58,790 nt of DNA from contig JAJYUJ010000016.1 in assembly GCA_021792615.1 (NCBI GenBank), positions 1-58,790 of the forward strand. Reading direction: 5' to 3'. Positions 27,120 to 35,472 of the stretch are shown here, one piece after another. How positions within the stretch are numbered: position 1 is the first letter of the stretch; each line of letters starts with the position of its first letter. The stretch is from a bacterium. Its GTDB lineage: Bacteria; JAMCPX01. A program made the position numbers and the translations under genes. The notes beneath the pieces were generated by a model. It was not told where the DNA came from. It made no database searches and saw only the letters and a program-made list of their open reading frames with translations.

Positions 27120-29141
27120 TTACGGAGCGTACGGGTTTATAATAGTGCCTGATGTCAGAAACGTCGCGGCCTGTTCCTGTACCTGTGCAAGCGGGTTGGT
27201 CACGATAATCGGATTTGGCAGTTTTGCAAAAGGATACGTTTCTTCAAGCGCCACGGAATCTTTTGGCGTATTCAGCATCCCATGCGTTCCGTTGAACTGG
27301 TAAATGCCGTTCATGTTCACAGGAGGCGTATACGTCGTGAAGGTGAACCAGGGGACTATAATGAGAGGATTTGAGTCGCCTCTCGATATACCGGTAATAC
27401 CCATTGCCGTTGCCTCTCCTTCGGTGGAAAGGTGCGGGACAAGCTGATCGAGGTCGGCCATCTGAAAGAGTATCTGCTTGGTAAAAGTCGGTGCTGAAAG
27501 CGGTTGCTTGAGAGCGAAGCGGCCATAATTGATGGGATCCCCGGGATCAATTAATGACTGGAACATGACCACTTCATCGGTAGCAAGAGACGGTGTGATC
27601 CACGAAGGTATTGCAAGTATTAATTTAATGATCGGCATAAACTCAGTATAGATTACCGGGGAGTTCATGAGCAGGGATGACAGCTCTCCGCCGCCGACAT
27701 TGATCACCGCATTCTTTGTATAGGGAGCGACACTGATATAAAAGCTCCCGATGATGCCGCCGAGCGATTGTCCTATGTATGCACTTGGATTTGCATTGCC
27801 CGTCGTATCAAAGGTAACCGGTCTTCCCATGAGTGTTGAAAGTTTAGTGGTCAATGATGGATTTTGTAAAAGCCTTGAGAGCTGTACTATGTCCGTGACG
27901 GTTTGTATGAAGTGGTCCCGTATTGCAAAAGGGTCGGCGAAGTTCAAAAAGTCATACGTGGCATCGGTACCCGGGGGCGTTCTGTCGCCGTGATCAACTG
28001 CATTGATGCTTATGCATGCTATGCCGTGCTGCGCAAACTGGTCTGCAACGGCAAGTATAATCTGCCCGCGGTCGCTGCCAAGGCCGTGCTGTACGATGGC
28101 GACCGGGTAGCCGCCGGCGGGAGGCGCTGCTGCTGGCACTGTTACGGAAAAATACAGGGTTGCCCAATTCTGTAGTATGGGCGTACCGTTTGCCGCATCA
28201 ACCTGGATCGAACCCGATACCGGATCAGTCAGATAACTTGGTGATGTAAATTCGCCTGTGGTGTAGGAGAATGTAGCTTGGGAAAAGACGGTAGAAGGCT
28301 CTGTCGATGAGGTAAAGGAGGGCGCTGGCAGGGTTGTTGTCGTAAGCCATGCCAGGATATCCTGCATTACCGGTGTTATCTTCTCTGTGGTAAACACCGT
28401 GGCACCTGCTATGTCCTGATAGCCAAGGTTATACGGTGGTTTCGAGAGTATCGAAAACAACGGGGCATATAACTGCCGTGCCTGCTCAAGCAATGGGTCT
28501 GACAGAGTGGAAGATGTTTTGATCGCATTAAAGTCGGCATCCGGTGAAAGGCCTGCGCCATTGGTTCCTTTGACCTTTGTGGTGATAACAACGCCATACT
28601 CCGTAGCCTGTTCCAGAGGATAGCCATACCCGGGTTTGATGCCGAGTGTATAAAGATAGTCCGTGCCGTTATAGGACGTAGCAGTAAAGATGAATACAGC
28701 GGGGGTAAGCTTTCCGAAATCTGGCGAATTGTGGTCGATGTTGATAATGAATGCACTTGCAGTGGGCTGTGTGGATGCCTGGACCGTTTGCGGCAAAGAC
28801 GCCATGTCGATGGTGCCGGACAAACTGAACAGTACGGCACTCGATGTTCCAAAGCCTTTAATCTGATTCATGGCGGGTATGAGCAAGCTGTTGAGGGCCG
28901 TTCTGGAAGATGAGAGGTTTGGATCCGTGCTTGGAGCTATTGCATTAAAAGTCCCCGAACTGTAAAGCTTGCTTGAAACATAAAGGTCGTTCGGAAACGG
29001 TATCGAACGGTAAACAAGCCCGGAGGATGTCTGTTGTGGTTTAAAGTAAACGAGCGGCCCCGAAGAAGACGATGATCTGTTCGAACAACCTGCGTAGGTC
29101 AATGCCAGTAAAGCTATACCTGCTGCTATATATTTTTTCAT
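27120..29141 (-). CDS. Exported alpha/beta-hydrolase lipoprotein (VolA/lipase-like)
   Basis: 673 aa. A lipoprotein signal ends at ALTYAGC, followed by a serine-rich linker. The N-terminal ~220 residues include SIPFPNDLYVSS and a beta-rich part recalling the 'bacterial lipase N-terminal' region of VolA-type surface lysophospholipases (from memory). The hydrolase core has VQHGLGSDRGQI (oxyanion region) and the nucleophile elbow GQSLGG (Ser near residue 460); FNGTHGML near the end probably holds the catalytic His. The ATG at 29141 follows GGGGGG by a few bases. Esterase or lipase activity is an inference. Confidence 0.75.
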   Translation of the reverse strand: MKKYIAAGIALLALTYAGCSNRSSSSSGPLVYFKPQQTSSGLVYRSIPFPNDLYVSSKLYSSGTFNAIAPSTDPNLSSSRTALNSLLIPAMNQIKGFGTSSAVLFSLSGTIDMASLPQTVQASTQPTASAFIINIDHNSPDFGKLTPAVFIFTATSYNGTDYLYTLGIKPGYGYPLEQATEYGVVITTKVKGTNGAGLSPDADFNAIKTSSTLSDPLLEQARQLYAPLFSILSKPPYNLGYQDIAGATVFTTEKITPVMQDILAWLTTTTLPAPSFTSSTEPSTVFSQATFSYTTGEFTSPSYLTDPVSGSIQVDAANGTPILQNWATLYFSVTVPAAAPPAGGYPVAIVQHGLGSDRGQIILAVADQFAQHGIACISINAVDHGDRTPPGTDATYDFLNFADPFAIRDHFIQTVTDIVQLSRLLQNPSLTTKLSTLMGRPVTFDTTGNANPSAYIGQSLGGIIGSFYISVAPYTKNAVINVGGGELSSLLMNSPVIYTEFMPIIKLILAIPSWITPSLATDEVVMFQSLIDPGDPINYGRFALKQPLSAPTFTKQILFQMADLDQLVPHLSTEGEATAMGITGISRGDSNPLIIVPWFTFTTYTPPVNMNGIYQFNGTHGMLNTPKDSVALEETYPFAKLPNPIIVTNPLAQVQEQAATFLTSGTIINPYAP

Positions 29142-29290
29142 GTTCCCCCCTGTAAGAAGAGTTGCATAGAAATAAACACATTGCAAATTCTTTCTGTACA
29201 ATAAATTTCCGGGCATATTTCGGGTCGACCGATGTGCTTGCAATTTATTCGCACCCTGGTTTATTACTGGATTGGGGTACAAGATGAGAA

Positions 29291-29321
29291 AAAAGGATTT
29301 AAAGATCAAAAAGATCCTTTT
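29291..29321. repeat. Inverted repeat in the leader before the kinase gene
   Basis: AAAAGGAT / ATCCTTTT, perfect 8-bp arms 15 bp apart, ending in a short T run, 28 bp before the kinase ATG. It could be an attenuator-like hairpin or chance in an A/T-rich leader. Confidence 0.3.
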
Positions 29322-29348
29322 GACCGGCGTTGCAGGGGGGCCGGAACA

Positions 29349-30917
29349 ATGACCACGAGCATCGGAAATTTTGAGATTATAGAACAAATAGCTTCCGGTG
29401 GAATGGCGGTTATCTATAAAGCATGCCAGACGAGTCTGGATCGTGTTGTGGTTGTCAAAGAACTCAAATCCGCATTCAAAGAAGACAAAGAGATCGTTGC
29501 CCGTTTCGAACAGGAAGCAAAGGCTGTTGCCAGACTCCAGCACGAGAACATCATCACCATCATAGAGTTTTGGTATAAAAAAGGGTCATACTATATTGCC
29601 ATGGAATATCTGGACGGAGCAGACCTTGCACGGGTCATCGAAAAAGCGGGCCCGCTCCCTCTGAATATCGGGCTTATCATTGCCTCGCATATCGCGAGGG
29701 CGCTCGGGTATGCGCACGAACATGGGATTGTCCACAGGGACATGAAGCCGTCGAACATCCTCGTCTCCCAGGATGGCAAGGTAAAGCTTGTGGATTTCGG
29801 AATAGCCCATATAGAGGAGGAGTTGGGTGGCAAGGGGCTGACAAGGGCGGGATTTTCCATGGGTACGCCTGCATATATGTCCCCTGAACAAACCGATGGG
29901 AAACCCGCGGATCCGTCATCGGACATCTGGTCGTTCGGGTGTGTACTCTATGAGATATTTTCCGGCAAAAGGGCGTTTGCCGCGATTGGTAAATCCACCG
30001 TGATTGAGAACATACGGAAGGGCAAGAGGTCTCCTCAAACCGATGAATTCGGACAAACGGTACCGTGGGGGCTTAGAAGGATGATCAACCGGTGCCTCAA
30101 AACAAAACCCGGGAAAAGACCGTCAACCAAAAAGTTGATGACCTACTTGGTCGATCTGGCGCAAAAAAAGAACAAAGGCAAAGATTACTCCATGGTCCTC
30201 AGGGCTTTTATCGAGGACAAAAAGTTGTTTCAGCAGTCAGCAGAAAAGACTGTAGTCAAGCAGGATCAGGAAAAGAAAAAACCGGTCAGGATAACGGCGT
30301 GGGCCGTGGCAGTGGTTATTATTATCACTCTGTTTGCGGGAAGTGCGGTGTACGTGTTTCTGAGAGGGCACCCGTATACTGCCGGACAGGGATTGGCTGC
30401 CGGTGAAAGCAGACAGGAAAAGAATTCTGTATTCAAAAAACCGGTTCAAACGGTGCATGAAAACGCTGTTTCCCTGCCTTCACGGTACGGTACGGCAATG
30501 TCAGCATCATCTGCTGCGGCATCTTTAACCAATACAGCGATCACCATGCAGCATGCCTCAGGGCCTCAATCTCAAAGTATCGTTCCGTCTTCACGTGCAA
30601 GCGGAGAAGCGTCCATGTTTGCACAACCCGTTTCACCGGCAACGGTTTCCAGAACAACGATGCATGCTGTTTCCGTACAGAAAGTATCAGAGACTGGTTT
30701 TATCCGGGTGGTTGCATTACCATGGGCCGAAATTTACATTGATGGAGAGAGGGTGGGACTCACGCCGACCAATAGACGGTTTCCGGTTTCTGTGGGAAAA
30801 CACCGGGTAATGCTGACAAACCCCTATTATCGATCGGTGAGCAGGGAAGTTGAGGTCTCAAACAACAGGATAGTTTTCATCAAGGCAGTCCTCAGAAAGC
30901 AAAGAGAAAAAAAATGA
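29349..30917 (+). CDS. Membrane Ser/Thr protein kinase with PEGA tail
   Basis: Hanks-type kinase, 522 aa. The kinase domain spans about residues 1-270: Gly loop IASGGMAVIYKA, VVVKELK (ATP-binding Lys), HRDMKPSNIL (catalytic Asp near 131), DFGIAH and PAYMSPEQ. A membrane segment (AVAVVIIITLFAGSAVYVF, about 317-336) follows, then a Ser/Ala/Thr-rich exported linker, and a C-terminal PEGA domain (FIRVVALPWAEIYIDGERVG onward, ~453-522), a surface-binding fold. The ATG at 29349 is preferred over an upstream open frame without conserved residues. Its stop overlaps the start of the LysM gene (ATGA), so kinase and LysM protein are co-translated. Confidence 0.92.
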   Translation: MTTSIGNFEIIEQIASGGMAVIYKACQTSLDRVVVVKELKSAFKEDKEIVARFEQEAKAVARLQHENIITIIEFWYKKGSYYIAMEYLDGADLARVIEKAGPLPLNIGLIIASHIARALGYAHEHGIVHRDMKPSNILVSQDGKVKLVDFGIAHIEEELGGKGLTRAGFSMGTPAYMSPEQTDGKPADPSSDIWSFGCVLYEIFSGKRAFAAIGKSTVIENIRKGKRSPQTDEFGQTVPWGLRRMINRCLKTKPGKRPSTKKLMTYLVDLAQKKNKGKDYSMVLRAFIEDKKLFQQSAEKTVVKQDQEKKKPVRITAWAVAVVIIITLFAGSAVYVFLRGHPYTAGQGLAAGESRQEKNSVFKKPVQTVHENAVSLPSRYGTAMSASSAAASLTNTAITMQHASGPQSQSIVPSSRASGEASMFAQPVSPATVSRTTMHAVSVQKVSETGFIRVVALPWAEIYIDGERVGLTPTNRRFPVSVGKHRVMLTNPYYRSVSREVEVSNNRIVFIKAVLRKQREKK

Positions 30918-31801
30918 AGAAATTCATATGTATTCTGATTGTTTTGTTAAGCGCTTCTCCTTCATTTGCATCGGTTCTACGCTACAGGGTGAGAAAGGGA
31001 GACACCCTGCCAGCTATTGCACGGTATTACTACGGGGACGAAAAAAAAGACCTGTACATCATTATGCTCAACCATCTCAATCTCCACGAATCTCTTAAAA
31101 CGGGGAGCACTATTCTTATACCGTTTGTTACCGTCTTGAGGGTAAGAAAACGGGAAACGTTCAAAAATCTTGCAGCACTGTATCTCAAAGATCCGCAAAA
31201 GGCCGGTGCTCTTGCCATACTCAATGGTATGGATGCGGGGAAAGTCTTGAAACAAGGAACCGTCGTGAAAATTCCCTTTGCGTTGTTTTACCGGGTAAAA
31301 CGCGGTGATACCCTCGACAAAATTGCAGCCAAATACCTTGGGGATCAGAAGGATGCCGTGTTCCTCAAGGATTATAACAGGCTTAAAACGCTTGGCGACA
31401 TAAAGCCGGGAATGATAATCAGTCTTCCCATCATGGTTGAAAGGGCACGGCATATAAAACAGACAATACCCCGGGCGAAGAAAGAAAAAATAAATACGTC
31501 GCTCTACAGCACAGCCCTGCATGATGCTGTTGCGCTCTATGACCGGGGGGACTACACGTCTTCGATCGATAAGCTTATCGGGATCACGCTGAAAGTACCT
31601 GTGGACAAGATTGTAAGAAAAGACCTGATTACCCTGCATGAATATAAGGCATTTGATTATATAGCCATGGACGAGACCGTGGCTGCAAAAGGTGAGTTCA
31701 TGGAGATCCTGAAGCTCGATCCCGGATTCAGCATGGATCCAAGGACTACATCTCCCAAAATACTTTCTGTGTTCGATGAAGTGAAGCATGCGCGCCGGTG
31801 A
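30914..31801 (+). CDS. Exported triple-LysM protein
   Basis: 295 aa with a cleavable signal peptide (LIVLLSASPSFASV). Three LysM-like modules are visible at about 24-68 (YRVRKGDTLPAIARYYYG), 73-118 (LRVRKRETFKNLAALYL, degenerate) and 122-172 (YRVKRGDTLDKIAAKYLG). Residues ~195-295 are helical with TPR-like character (YDRGDYTSSIDKLIGI). LysM modules bind peptidoglycan glycans. The 4-base overlap with the kinase gene suggests that the two act together, perhaps with the LysM protein presenting wall status to the exported PEGA part of the kinase (inference). Confidence 0.88.
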   Translation: MKKFICILIVLLSASPSFASVLRYRVRKGDTLPAIARYYYGDEKKDLYIIMLNHLNLHESLKTGSTILIPFVTVLRVRKRETFKNLAALYLKDPQKAGALAILNGMDAGKVLKQGTVVKIPFALFYRVKRGDTLDKIAAKYLGDQKDAVFLKDYNRLKTLGDIKPGMIISLPIMVERARHIKQTIPRAKKEKINTSLYSTALHDAVALYDRGDYTSSIDKLIGITLKVPVDKIVRKDLITLHEYKAFDYIAMDETVAAKGEFMEILKLDPGFSMDPRTTSPKILSVFDEVKHARR

Positions 31802-31823
31802 GCGCGCACACCCGGCCTTTTTT
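31794..31823 (+). terminator. Terminator after the kinase-LysM pair
   Basis: GCCGGTG / CACCCGGC pair (7 bp, one bulged C) with an 8-base loop, then CTTTTTT. It overlaps the last codon of the LysM gene and reaches the 3' end of the convergent acyl-CoA ligase gene. Confidence 0.6.
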
Positions 31824-33846
31824 AGTCCCGCGCTTCTAGTTGCTTGTTGAACATGGATTCGATCACGCCTTTATACTTCTCATTTATTATGCGTCGTTTT
31901 AACTTCAGCGTCGGTGTCAACTCCCCCGTTTCAACGGTAAAAGGGGTATCGATAGCAGTATAGTATTTTATCTGTTCATAGCGGGCCAAATCTTCATTGA
32001 GCGCATCCACCTGTTTTTTTATAATTTCCCTGACTTTGGGATGTTCCATCAGCTCTTTATCATTTGCCGCGTGTATGCCGTTATCCTTTGCGAACAGCTT
32101 CAGCTCTTTAAAATCCGGTACGATGAGTGCGGCGATGTATTTCCTTCCGTCACCGACGAGGCATGCCTGGTCGATATACGGTTTTGCGATCAGAGCGAGC
32201 TCGATCGGGTGCGGGGCGATGTTCTTTCCGCCGGATGTAACAAAGAGCTCTTTTTTCCGGTCCGTAATCGTGAGGAAGCCTTCCTTGTCAAACTCGCCTA
32301 TATCACCGGTCTTAAACCAGCCGTCCTCGGTAAACGACTCTTTTGTCGCTTCAGGCATGTTCCAATAGCCTTTGAATATCTGCGGTCCCTTGGCAAGTAT
32401 TTCCCCGTCTTCGGCTATCTTTTCTTCTGTCCAGATGACCGGTCTGCCGACGGTACCGGGTTTTATCTGGAGCCGGTGTGCTACCGTGGTATACGCAAGG
32501 GAAAGTTTCAAGGCACGGATCGGATTGGTGAAGGGTGATTTACCCTTTGCCTGCTGTGTGATCATAAGGTCTACGGTCCAATCCACCATCTTTTTCTTGA
32601 ACCACTTCAGATGATCGACGTCCACGTCCCTGAACTCCGGCTCATTGAAGTTTATGACCGGTGCTGTTTCCGTGAGCCCGTAGCCCTCGTTGAGCTGGAT
32701 ACCGAGCGACCGTATGAACACGCAGACCTCTTTCGATAATTTACCTCCGCCCGAGACAGCGAGTACGAGCCGCTCCATGCCTGCCTGCTTCTTTATCTTA
32801 CTGAAAAGAAGGTTGTTCGCGAGGGAGAACTGGATCAGATCGAGCTGGGGAAGGCGTGTCCCGGTTGCCATGCTGTTGGTGAACTTTTCACCCTGACGCA
32901 TCGACCAGTCAAACAGCTTCCTGTAGAACGAATTTGACCGTGAAAATGCGGAGCGTACCATATCGTATGTTTTTTCATAAAACCTCGGTATGCTGACAAC
33001 GACATTCGGCCGTAGTTCGAGCAGGTCGTTTTGGATAGTATTAAAACTTTCGGCAAATGCAAGGATACCGCCCAGCTTGAGACCGCTTACATGGTAGTCT
33101 GCAGTCCTGCCCATGACGTGGCACAGGGGAAGGTGGACAAGGCTGAGCAGATGGAGGTCCAGCTCTTTTACCCGTTTGAGCAGAGTAGAATTTGAGCTCT
33201 GATGAATATTGGCAATCCAGTTCGCCTGCGTGAGGATTGCGCCCTTTTGTCTTCCCGTGGTTCCGGAGGTGTAAATGATGGAGGCAGTGTCTTCCGGTTT
33301 CACCGCCTGGATATGTTCCTCTGCCTCTTTCCTGCTGCCTTTCTTCCGGCCAATATCCATGACCTCGGCAAAGGTATATATGCCCGCGGGTTTTTGCCCT
33401 TTCCATGATCCCATGGTGATTATCACTTTTACCGCCGAACCGTTTCCCGTTACTTTCAGGGACATTTCGGCTTTTTCCTGGGTGGATGCAATGACAAAAC
33501 CGGATCCGCTGTCCTTGAGCATGAAGGCCAGTTCATCCTTGCTCAGCGTGGGATACAGCGGTACTTCGATAGCGCCGCATACCTGGAGTGCCTGGTCTGC
33601 TATGATCCACCGGGGCCTGCTTTCCGAGAATATGGCTGCCCTGTCGCCTTTTTTCAGACCGAGTACCAAAAGCCCTGATGCGAAATCCATTACTTCATCC
33701 TGGGCTTCTTTCCATGTGATGGAACGCCATGTTTTTGCGGGATCGCCCTGCTTATCGAACTTTCCCATAAGGAAAACATAATTATTCCCATAGCGCTCGG
33801 CCTGGTTATGGAATATACCGCACAGAGTATCGTTACTGTAAGACAT
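31822..33846 (-). CDS. Long-chain acyl-CoA synthetase (AMP-forming)
   Basis: Activates fatty acids to acyl-CoA through an acyl-adenylate, 674 aa. ANL-superfamily motifs are intact: P-loop IIYTSGTTGRQKGAIL, EGYGLTETAPVINF, and GWFKTGDIGEFDKEGFLTI with DRKKELFVTSGGKNIAP, including the conserved Asp and the C-terminal-domain hinge. The length and insert pattern match the long FAA1/FadD15-like type. AAAGGAGAG stands 5 bp before the ATG. It probably feeds the beta-oxidation genes found at 48990-51966 (inference). No signal peptide; cytosolic or membrane-associated. Confidence 0.92.
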   Translation of the reverse strand: MSYSNDTLCGIFHNQAERYGNNYVFLMGKFDKQGDPAKTWRSITWKEAQDEVMDFASGLLVLGLKKGDRAAIFSESRPRWIIADQALQVCGAIEVPLYPTLSKDELAFMLKDSGSGFVIASTQEKAEMSLKVTGNGSAVKVIITMGSWKGQKPAGIYTFAEVMDIGRKKGSRKEAEEHIQAVKPEDTASIIYTSGTTGRQKGAILTQANWIANIHQSSNSTLLKRVKELDLHLLSLVHLPLCHVMGRTADYHVSGLKLGGILAFAESFNTIQNDLLELRPNVVVSIPRFYEKTYDMVRSAFSRSNSFYRKLFDWSMRQGEKFTNSMATGTRLPQLDLIQFSLANNLLFSKIKKQAGMERLVLAVSGGGKLSKEVCVFIRSLGIQLNEGYGLTETAPVINFNEPEFRDVDVDHLKWFKKKMVDWTVDLMITQQAKGKSPFTNPIRALKLSLAYTTVAHRLQIKPGTVGRPVIWTEEKIAEDGEILAKGPQIFKGYWNMPEATKESFTEDGWFKTGDIGEFDKEGFLTITDRKKELFVTSGGKNIAPHPIELALIAKPYIDQACLVGDGRKYIAALIVPDFKELKLFAKDNGIHAANDKELMEHPKVREIIKKQVDALNEDLARYEQIKYYTAIDTPFTVETGELTPTLKLKRRIINEKYKGVIESMFNKQLEARD

Positions 33847-33968
33847 GGAACTCTCCTTTATTCAATATTTATCTTTTATGTGTGTAACGTATCGGCAAAG
33901 TATTGTAAATCACCCTTTTGGAACATTGAACGACATTTTCGGGCATGCTGTATCCATCACCATCGTGA

Positions 33969-34004
33969 TTGACAAAAAATATAGGGATCCCTGTTTACTG
34001 TCAA
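33969..34004. promoter_or_regulatory. Nested palindrome, operator-like
   Basis: TTGACA (33969) and TGTCAA (34004) flank a perfect AGGGATCCCT palindrome (33983-33992). It lies 123 bp upstream of the acyl-CoA ligase start. It might be a regulator site; TTGACA could also be a -35 box for plus-strand transcription. Confidence 0.3.
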
Positions 34005-34027
34005 GCTAACCCGATGTACCGGTGTAC

Positions 34028-34083
34028 GTCGTTATTGCTTTGAAGCCGGGGGTATTGTATGGAGATAAAGTATGAAGGTACTG
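34028..34083 (+). repeat. 56-bp diverged direct repeat, copy 1
   Basis: Matches 43649-43704 at 52 of 56 positions. In the second copy this stretch is the end of a lipoprotein gene plus the start of the epimerase gene. Here it still reads ...VVIALKPGVLYGDKV and stop, followed by ATGAAGGTACTG, after which similarity ends, so no epimerase follows. Confidence 0.85.
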
Positions 34084-34229
34084 GAGCTTATCTTTCGACC
34101 CCTGACAGCAAAATGATTGTTTATGAAAAAGCCATGCACAATAGTTCCGGTGGAGTCAATTTTGGCTTATATAGCAGTCCGATAACAGCCGGTGTGCCGG
34201 TAACAATTGATTCAGGGAATACTTATTAA
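34059..34229 (+). CDS. Small hypothetical ORF, 56 aa
   Basis: ATG-initiated frame reading MEIKYEGTGAYLST... to ...PVTIDSGNTY, with regular polar/hydrophobic alternation like a beta-rich protein fragment. No Shine-Dalgarno is obvious. It begins inside the repeated 56-bp block but in a different frame from the peptide encoded there. It may be a gene fragment and not an intact gene. Confidence 0.3.
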   Translation: MEIKYEGTGAYLSTPDSKMIVYEKAMHNSSGGVNFGLYSSPITAGVPVTIDSGNTY

Positions 34230-34253
34230 TGCAGCACTATAAGTTGAATGGGT

Positions 34254-34314
34254 GTTCGCCGCAATCGCCGCTATGTATAGCGGCGGGTACACAGCGAAGC
34301 TGGGTCGGGCGAAC
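34254..34314. repeat. Palindromic REP-like structure
   Basis: Outer arms GTTCGCC (34254-34260) and GGCGAAC (34308-34314) enclose a perfect hairpin CGCCGCTA-TGTA-TAGCGGCG (34266-34285). The form resembles extragenic palindromes mobilised by Y1 (IS200-like) transposases, one of which lies at 41723, but no link is shown. Confidence 0.45.
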
Positions 34315-34341
34315 TATGCGATTAACATGTTCCATACCAAC

Positions 34342-34375
34342 GAAGAATCCTCTCCGTTTACGGCGTGGATTCTTC
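34342..34375. repeat. Hairpin with nested stem
   Basis: GAAGAATCC (34342-34350) pairs with GGATTCTTC (34367-34375); inside, CCG-TTTA-CGG forms a second stem. There is no T-run after it, so it is not a typical terminator. It may belong to the same element as the preceding palindrome. Confidence 0.45.
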
Positions 34376-34454
34376 AATACATCCCCCCCCTCGTTTTTCA
34401 GATATAGCTTTAATTCATCGAAAAAAACAACAAAAGTTCCTTGTGAAATAGGCC

Positions 34455-35219
34455 ATGAACGGATCTATAGGTAAAAATATTAAGAAAAACAAATTTCGGA
34501 GATATTTTCCTTTACAGTTAATTCTCCTCATTAGTCTTTTTTCCTTTTCGACATCAGTTAAAGCGAATGTTCTTATAAAATACCGTTACTCTTTGCTTGC
34601 AGACAAAGAAGGTAAAAAACTTGTAATGAACCTGCAGCCATCGGATACGGAAAATTCTTCTCATGGATACACACCGTATGAAAAAAATGAGCCAAGATAT
34701 ATTGAGACAAGGATACTGGCAGGCCATGAGTCGATTAAGTTTCTTGTAGGCAGTGTATTATTAGTCGCAGGTGCTCTGGCGGGTACGATTATAGCAATAC
34801 ATAGTTCAAGTACATCAACAAAATGTGGGGGTGATGTTTGCACATCCCGAGGACCTTCGCCTGATTGGTTATTGTTTGGAATAATTTCGGGCGGGGTTTT
34901 AGGGACTTCTGCAGGCGTTACATCGTCCGGGTACCTGCTTCATGAGGATGGAAATTTCTTTATTACGTTGGCAGGCAGCATCGCCCTTCCTTCACTTCTT
35001 GTGTTTATTTCTGATCCGTCGCTTTCTCACATACCGCCATGGGCAATAGAAGCTTCTTTCCCTGCAATGCTGGTCGGTGCGATGGCTGCATACGATCTAT
35101 CGAGGACACACAGTAATAAAAAAGAAGTGAACCTATCGTCTTACCCGATTGTCAGTATCGAAAGAGACACCAATCATAATCTTGCTTTTGCCGTCAATGT
35201 TCTCGAGATGAGTTTCTGA
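34455..35219 (+). CDS. Hypothetical membrane protein
   Basis: 254 aa, not recognised. An N-terminal basic stretch and hydrophobic segment (QLILLISLFSFSTSV) look like a signal peptide or anchor. After an exported part (~40-90) there are three more hydrophobic segments: FLVGSVLLVAGALAGTIIAI, LLFGIISGGVLGTSAGVTS and ITLAGSIALPSLLVFI, the glycine-rich ones recalling glycine-zipper proteins. A CGGDVC pair between segments could form a disulfide. The C-terminal ~50 residues are soluble. The Shine-Dalgarno is weak. It follows the debris region and may be a recent arrival. Confidence 0.6.
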   Translation: MNGSIGKNIKKNKFRRYFPLQLILLISLFSFSTSVKANVLIKYRYSLLADKEGKKLVMNLQPSDTENSSHGYTPYEKNEPRYIETRILAGHESIKFLVGSVLLVAGALAGTIIAIHSSSTSTKCGGDVCTSRGPSPDWLLFGIISGGVLGTSAGVTSSGYLLHEDGNFFITLAGSIALPSLLVFISDPSLSHIPPWAIEASFPAMLVGAMAAYDLSRTHSNKKEVNLSSYPIVSIERDTNHNLAFAVNVLEMSF

Positions 35220-35221
35220 GA

Positions 35222-35326
35222 ATGGGACTGGTGGATATATTTCACTCATGCTGTGGCGAAAAAGTTATTGATGATAACCCATATGCCGTTCAAAAATTCA
35301 GAATCAATGGAGAATATATCCGCTAG
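35222..35326 (+). CDS. Possible small ORF, 34 aa
   Basis: Starts 2 bp after the stop of the preceding membrane-protein gene (MGLVDIFHSCCGEKVID...). The close spacing allows coupled translation, and it has a CC pair, but nothing else supports it. Confidence 0.2.
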   Translation: MGLVDIFHSCCGEKVIDDNPYAVQKFRINGEYIR

Positions 35327-35472
35327 ACCTCTGGATTGAGCAGGATAAAAACAAGAATCACTTAAACAAATAAAGCTGCACGGAAAAAACCTACATTAAG
35401 CTTTTCCCGTGATACCCATCTGATACTTATTGATATAATCTGACATATGAACTATATTAATTCAGTGATTCT

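Larger units (their letters stand above)
33847..34454. other. Gene-poor debris region
   Basis: About 600 bp without a convincing gene. It holds a nested palindrome (33969), a degenerate copy of the epimerase leader (34028), a 56-codon frame of doubtful value (34059), and two strong hairpin groups (34254-34314, 34342-34375). An open frame at 34229-34474 has no ribosome-binding site and no protein-like pattern. Together this looks like the scar of rearrangement or mobile-element loss. Confidence 0.6.

Noticed and set aside
29142-29543. Upstream extension of the hydrolase lipoprotein frame
   Set aside because: The lipoprotein signal begins at 29141 with a ribosome-binding site; the extension lies antisense to the kinase start.
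34229-34474. 81-codon open frame in the debris region
   Set aside because: It runs through palindromes and out into the start of the next gene, has no Shine-Dalgarno and an implausible composition.
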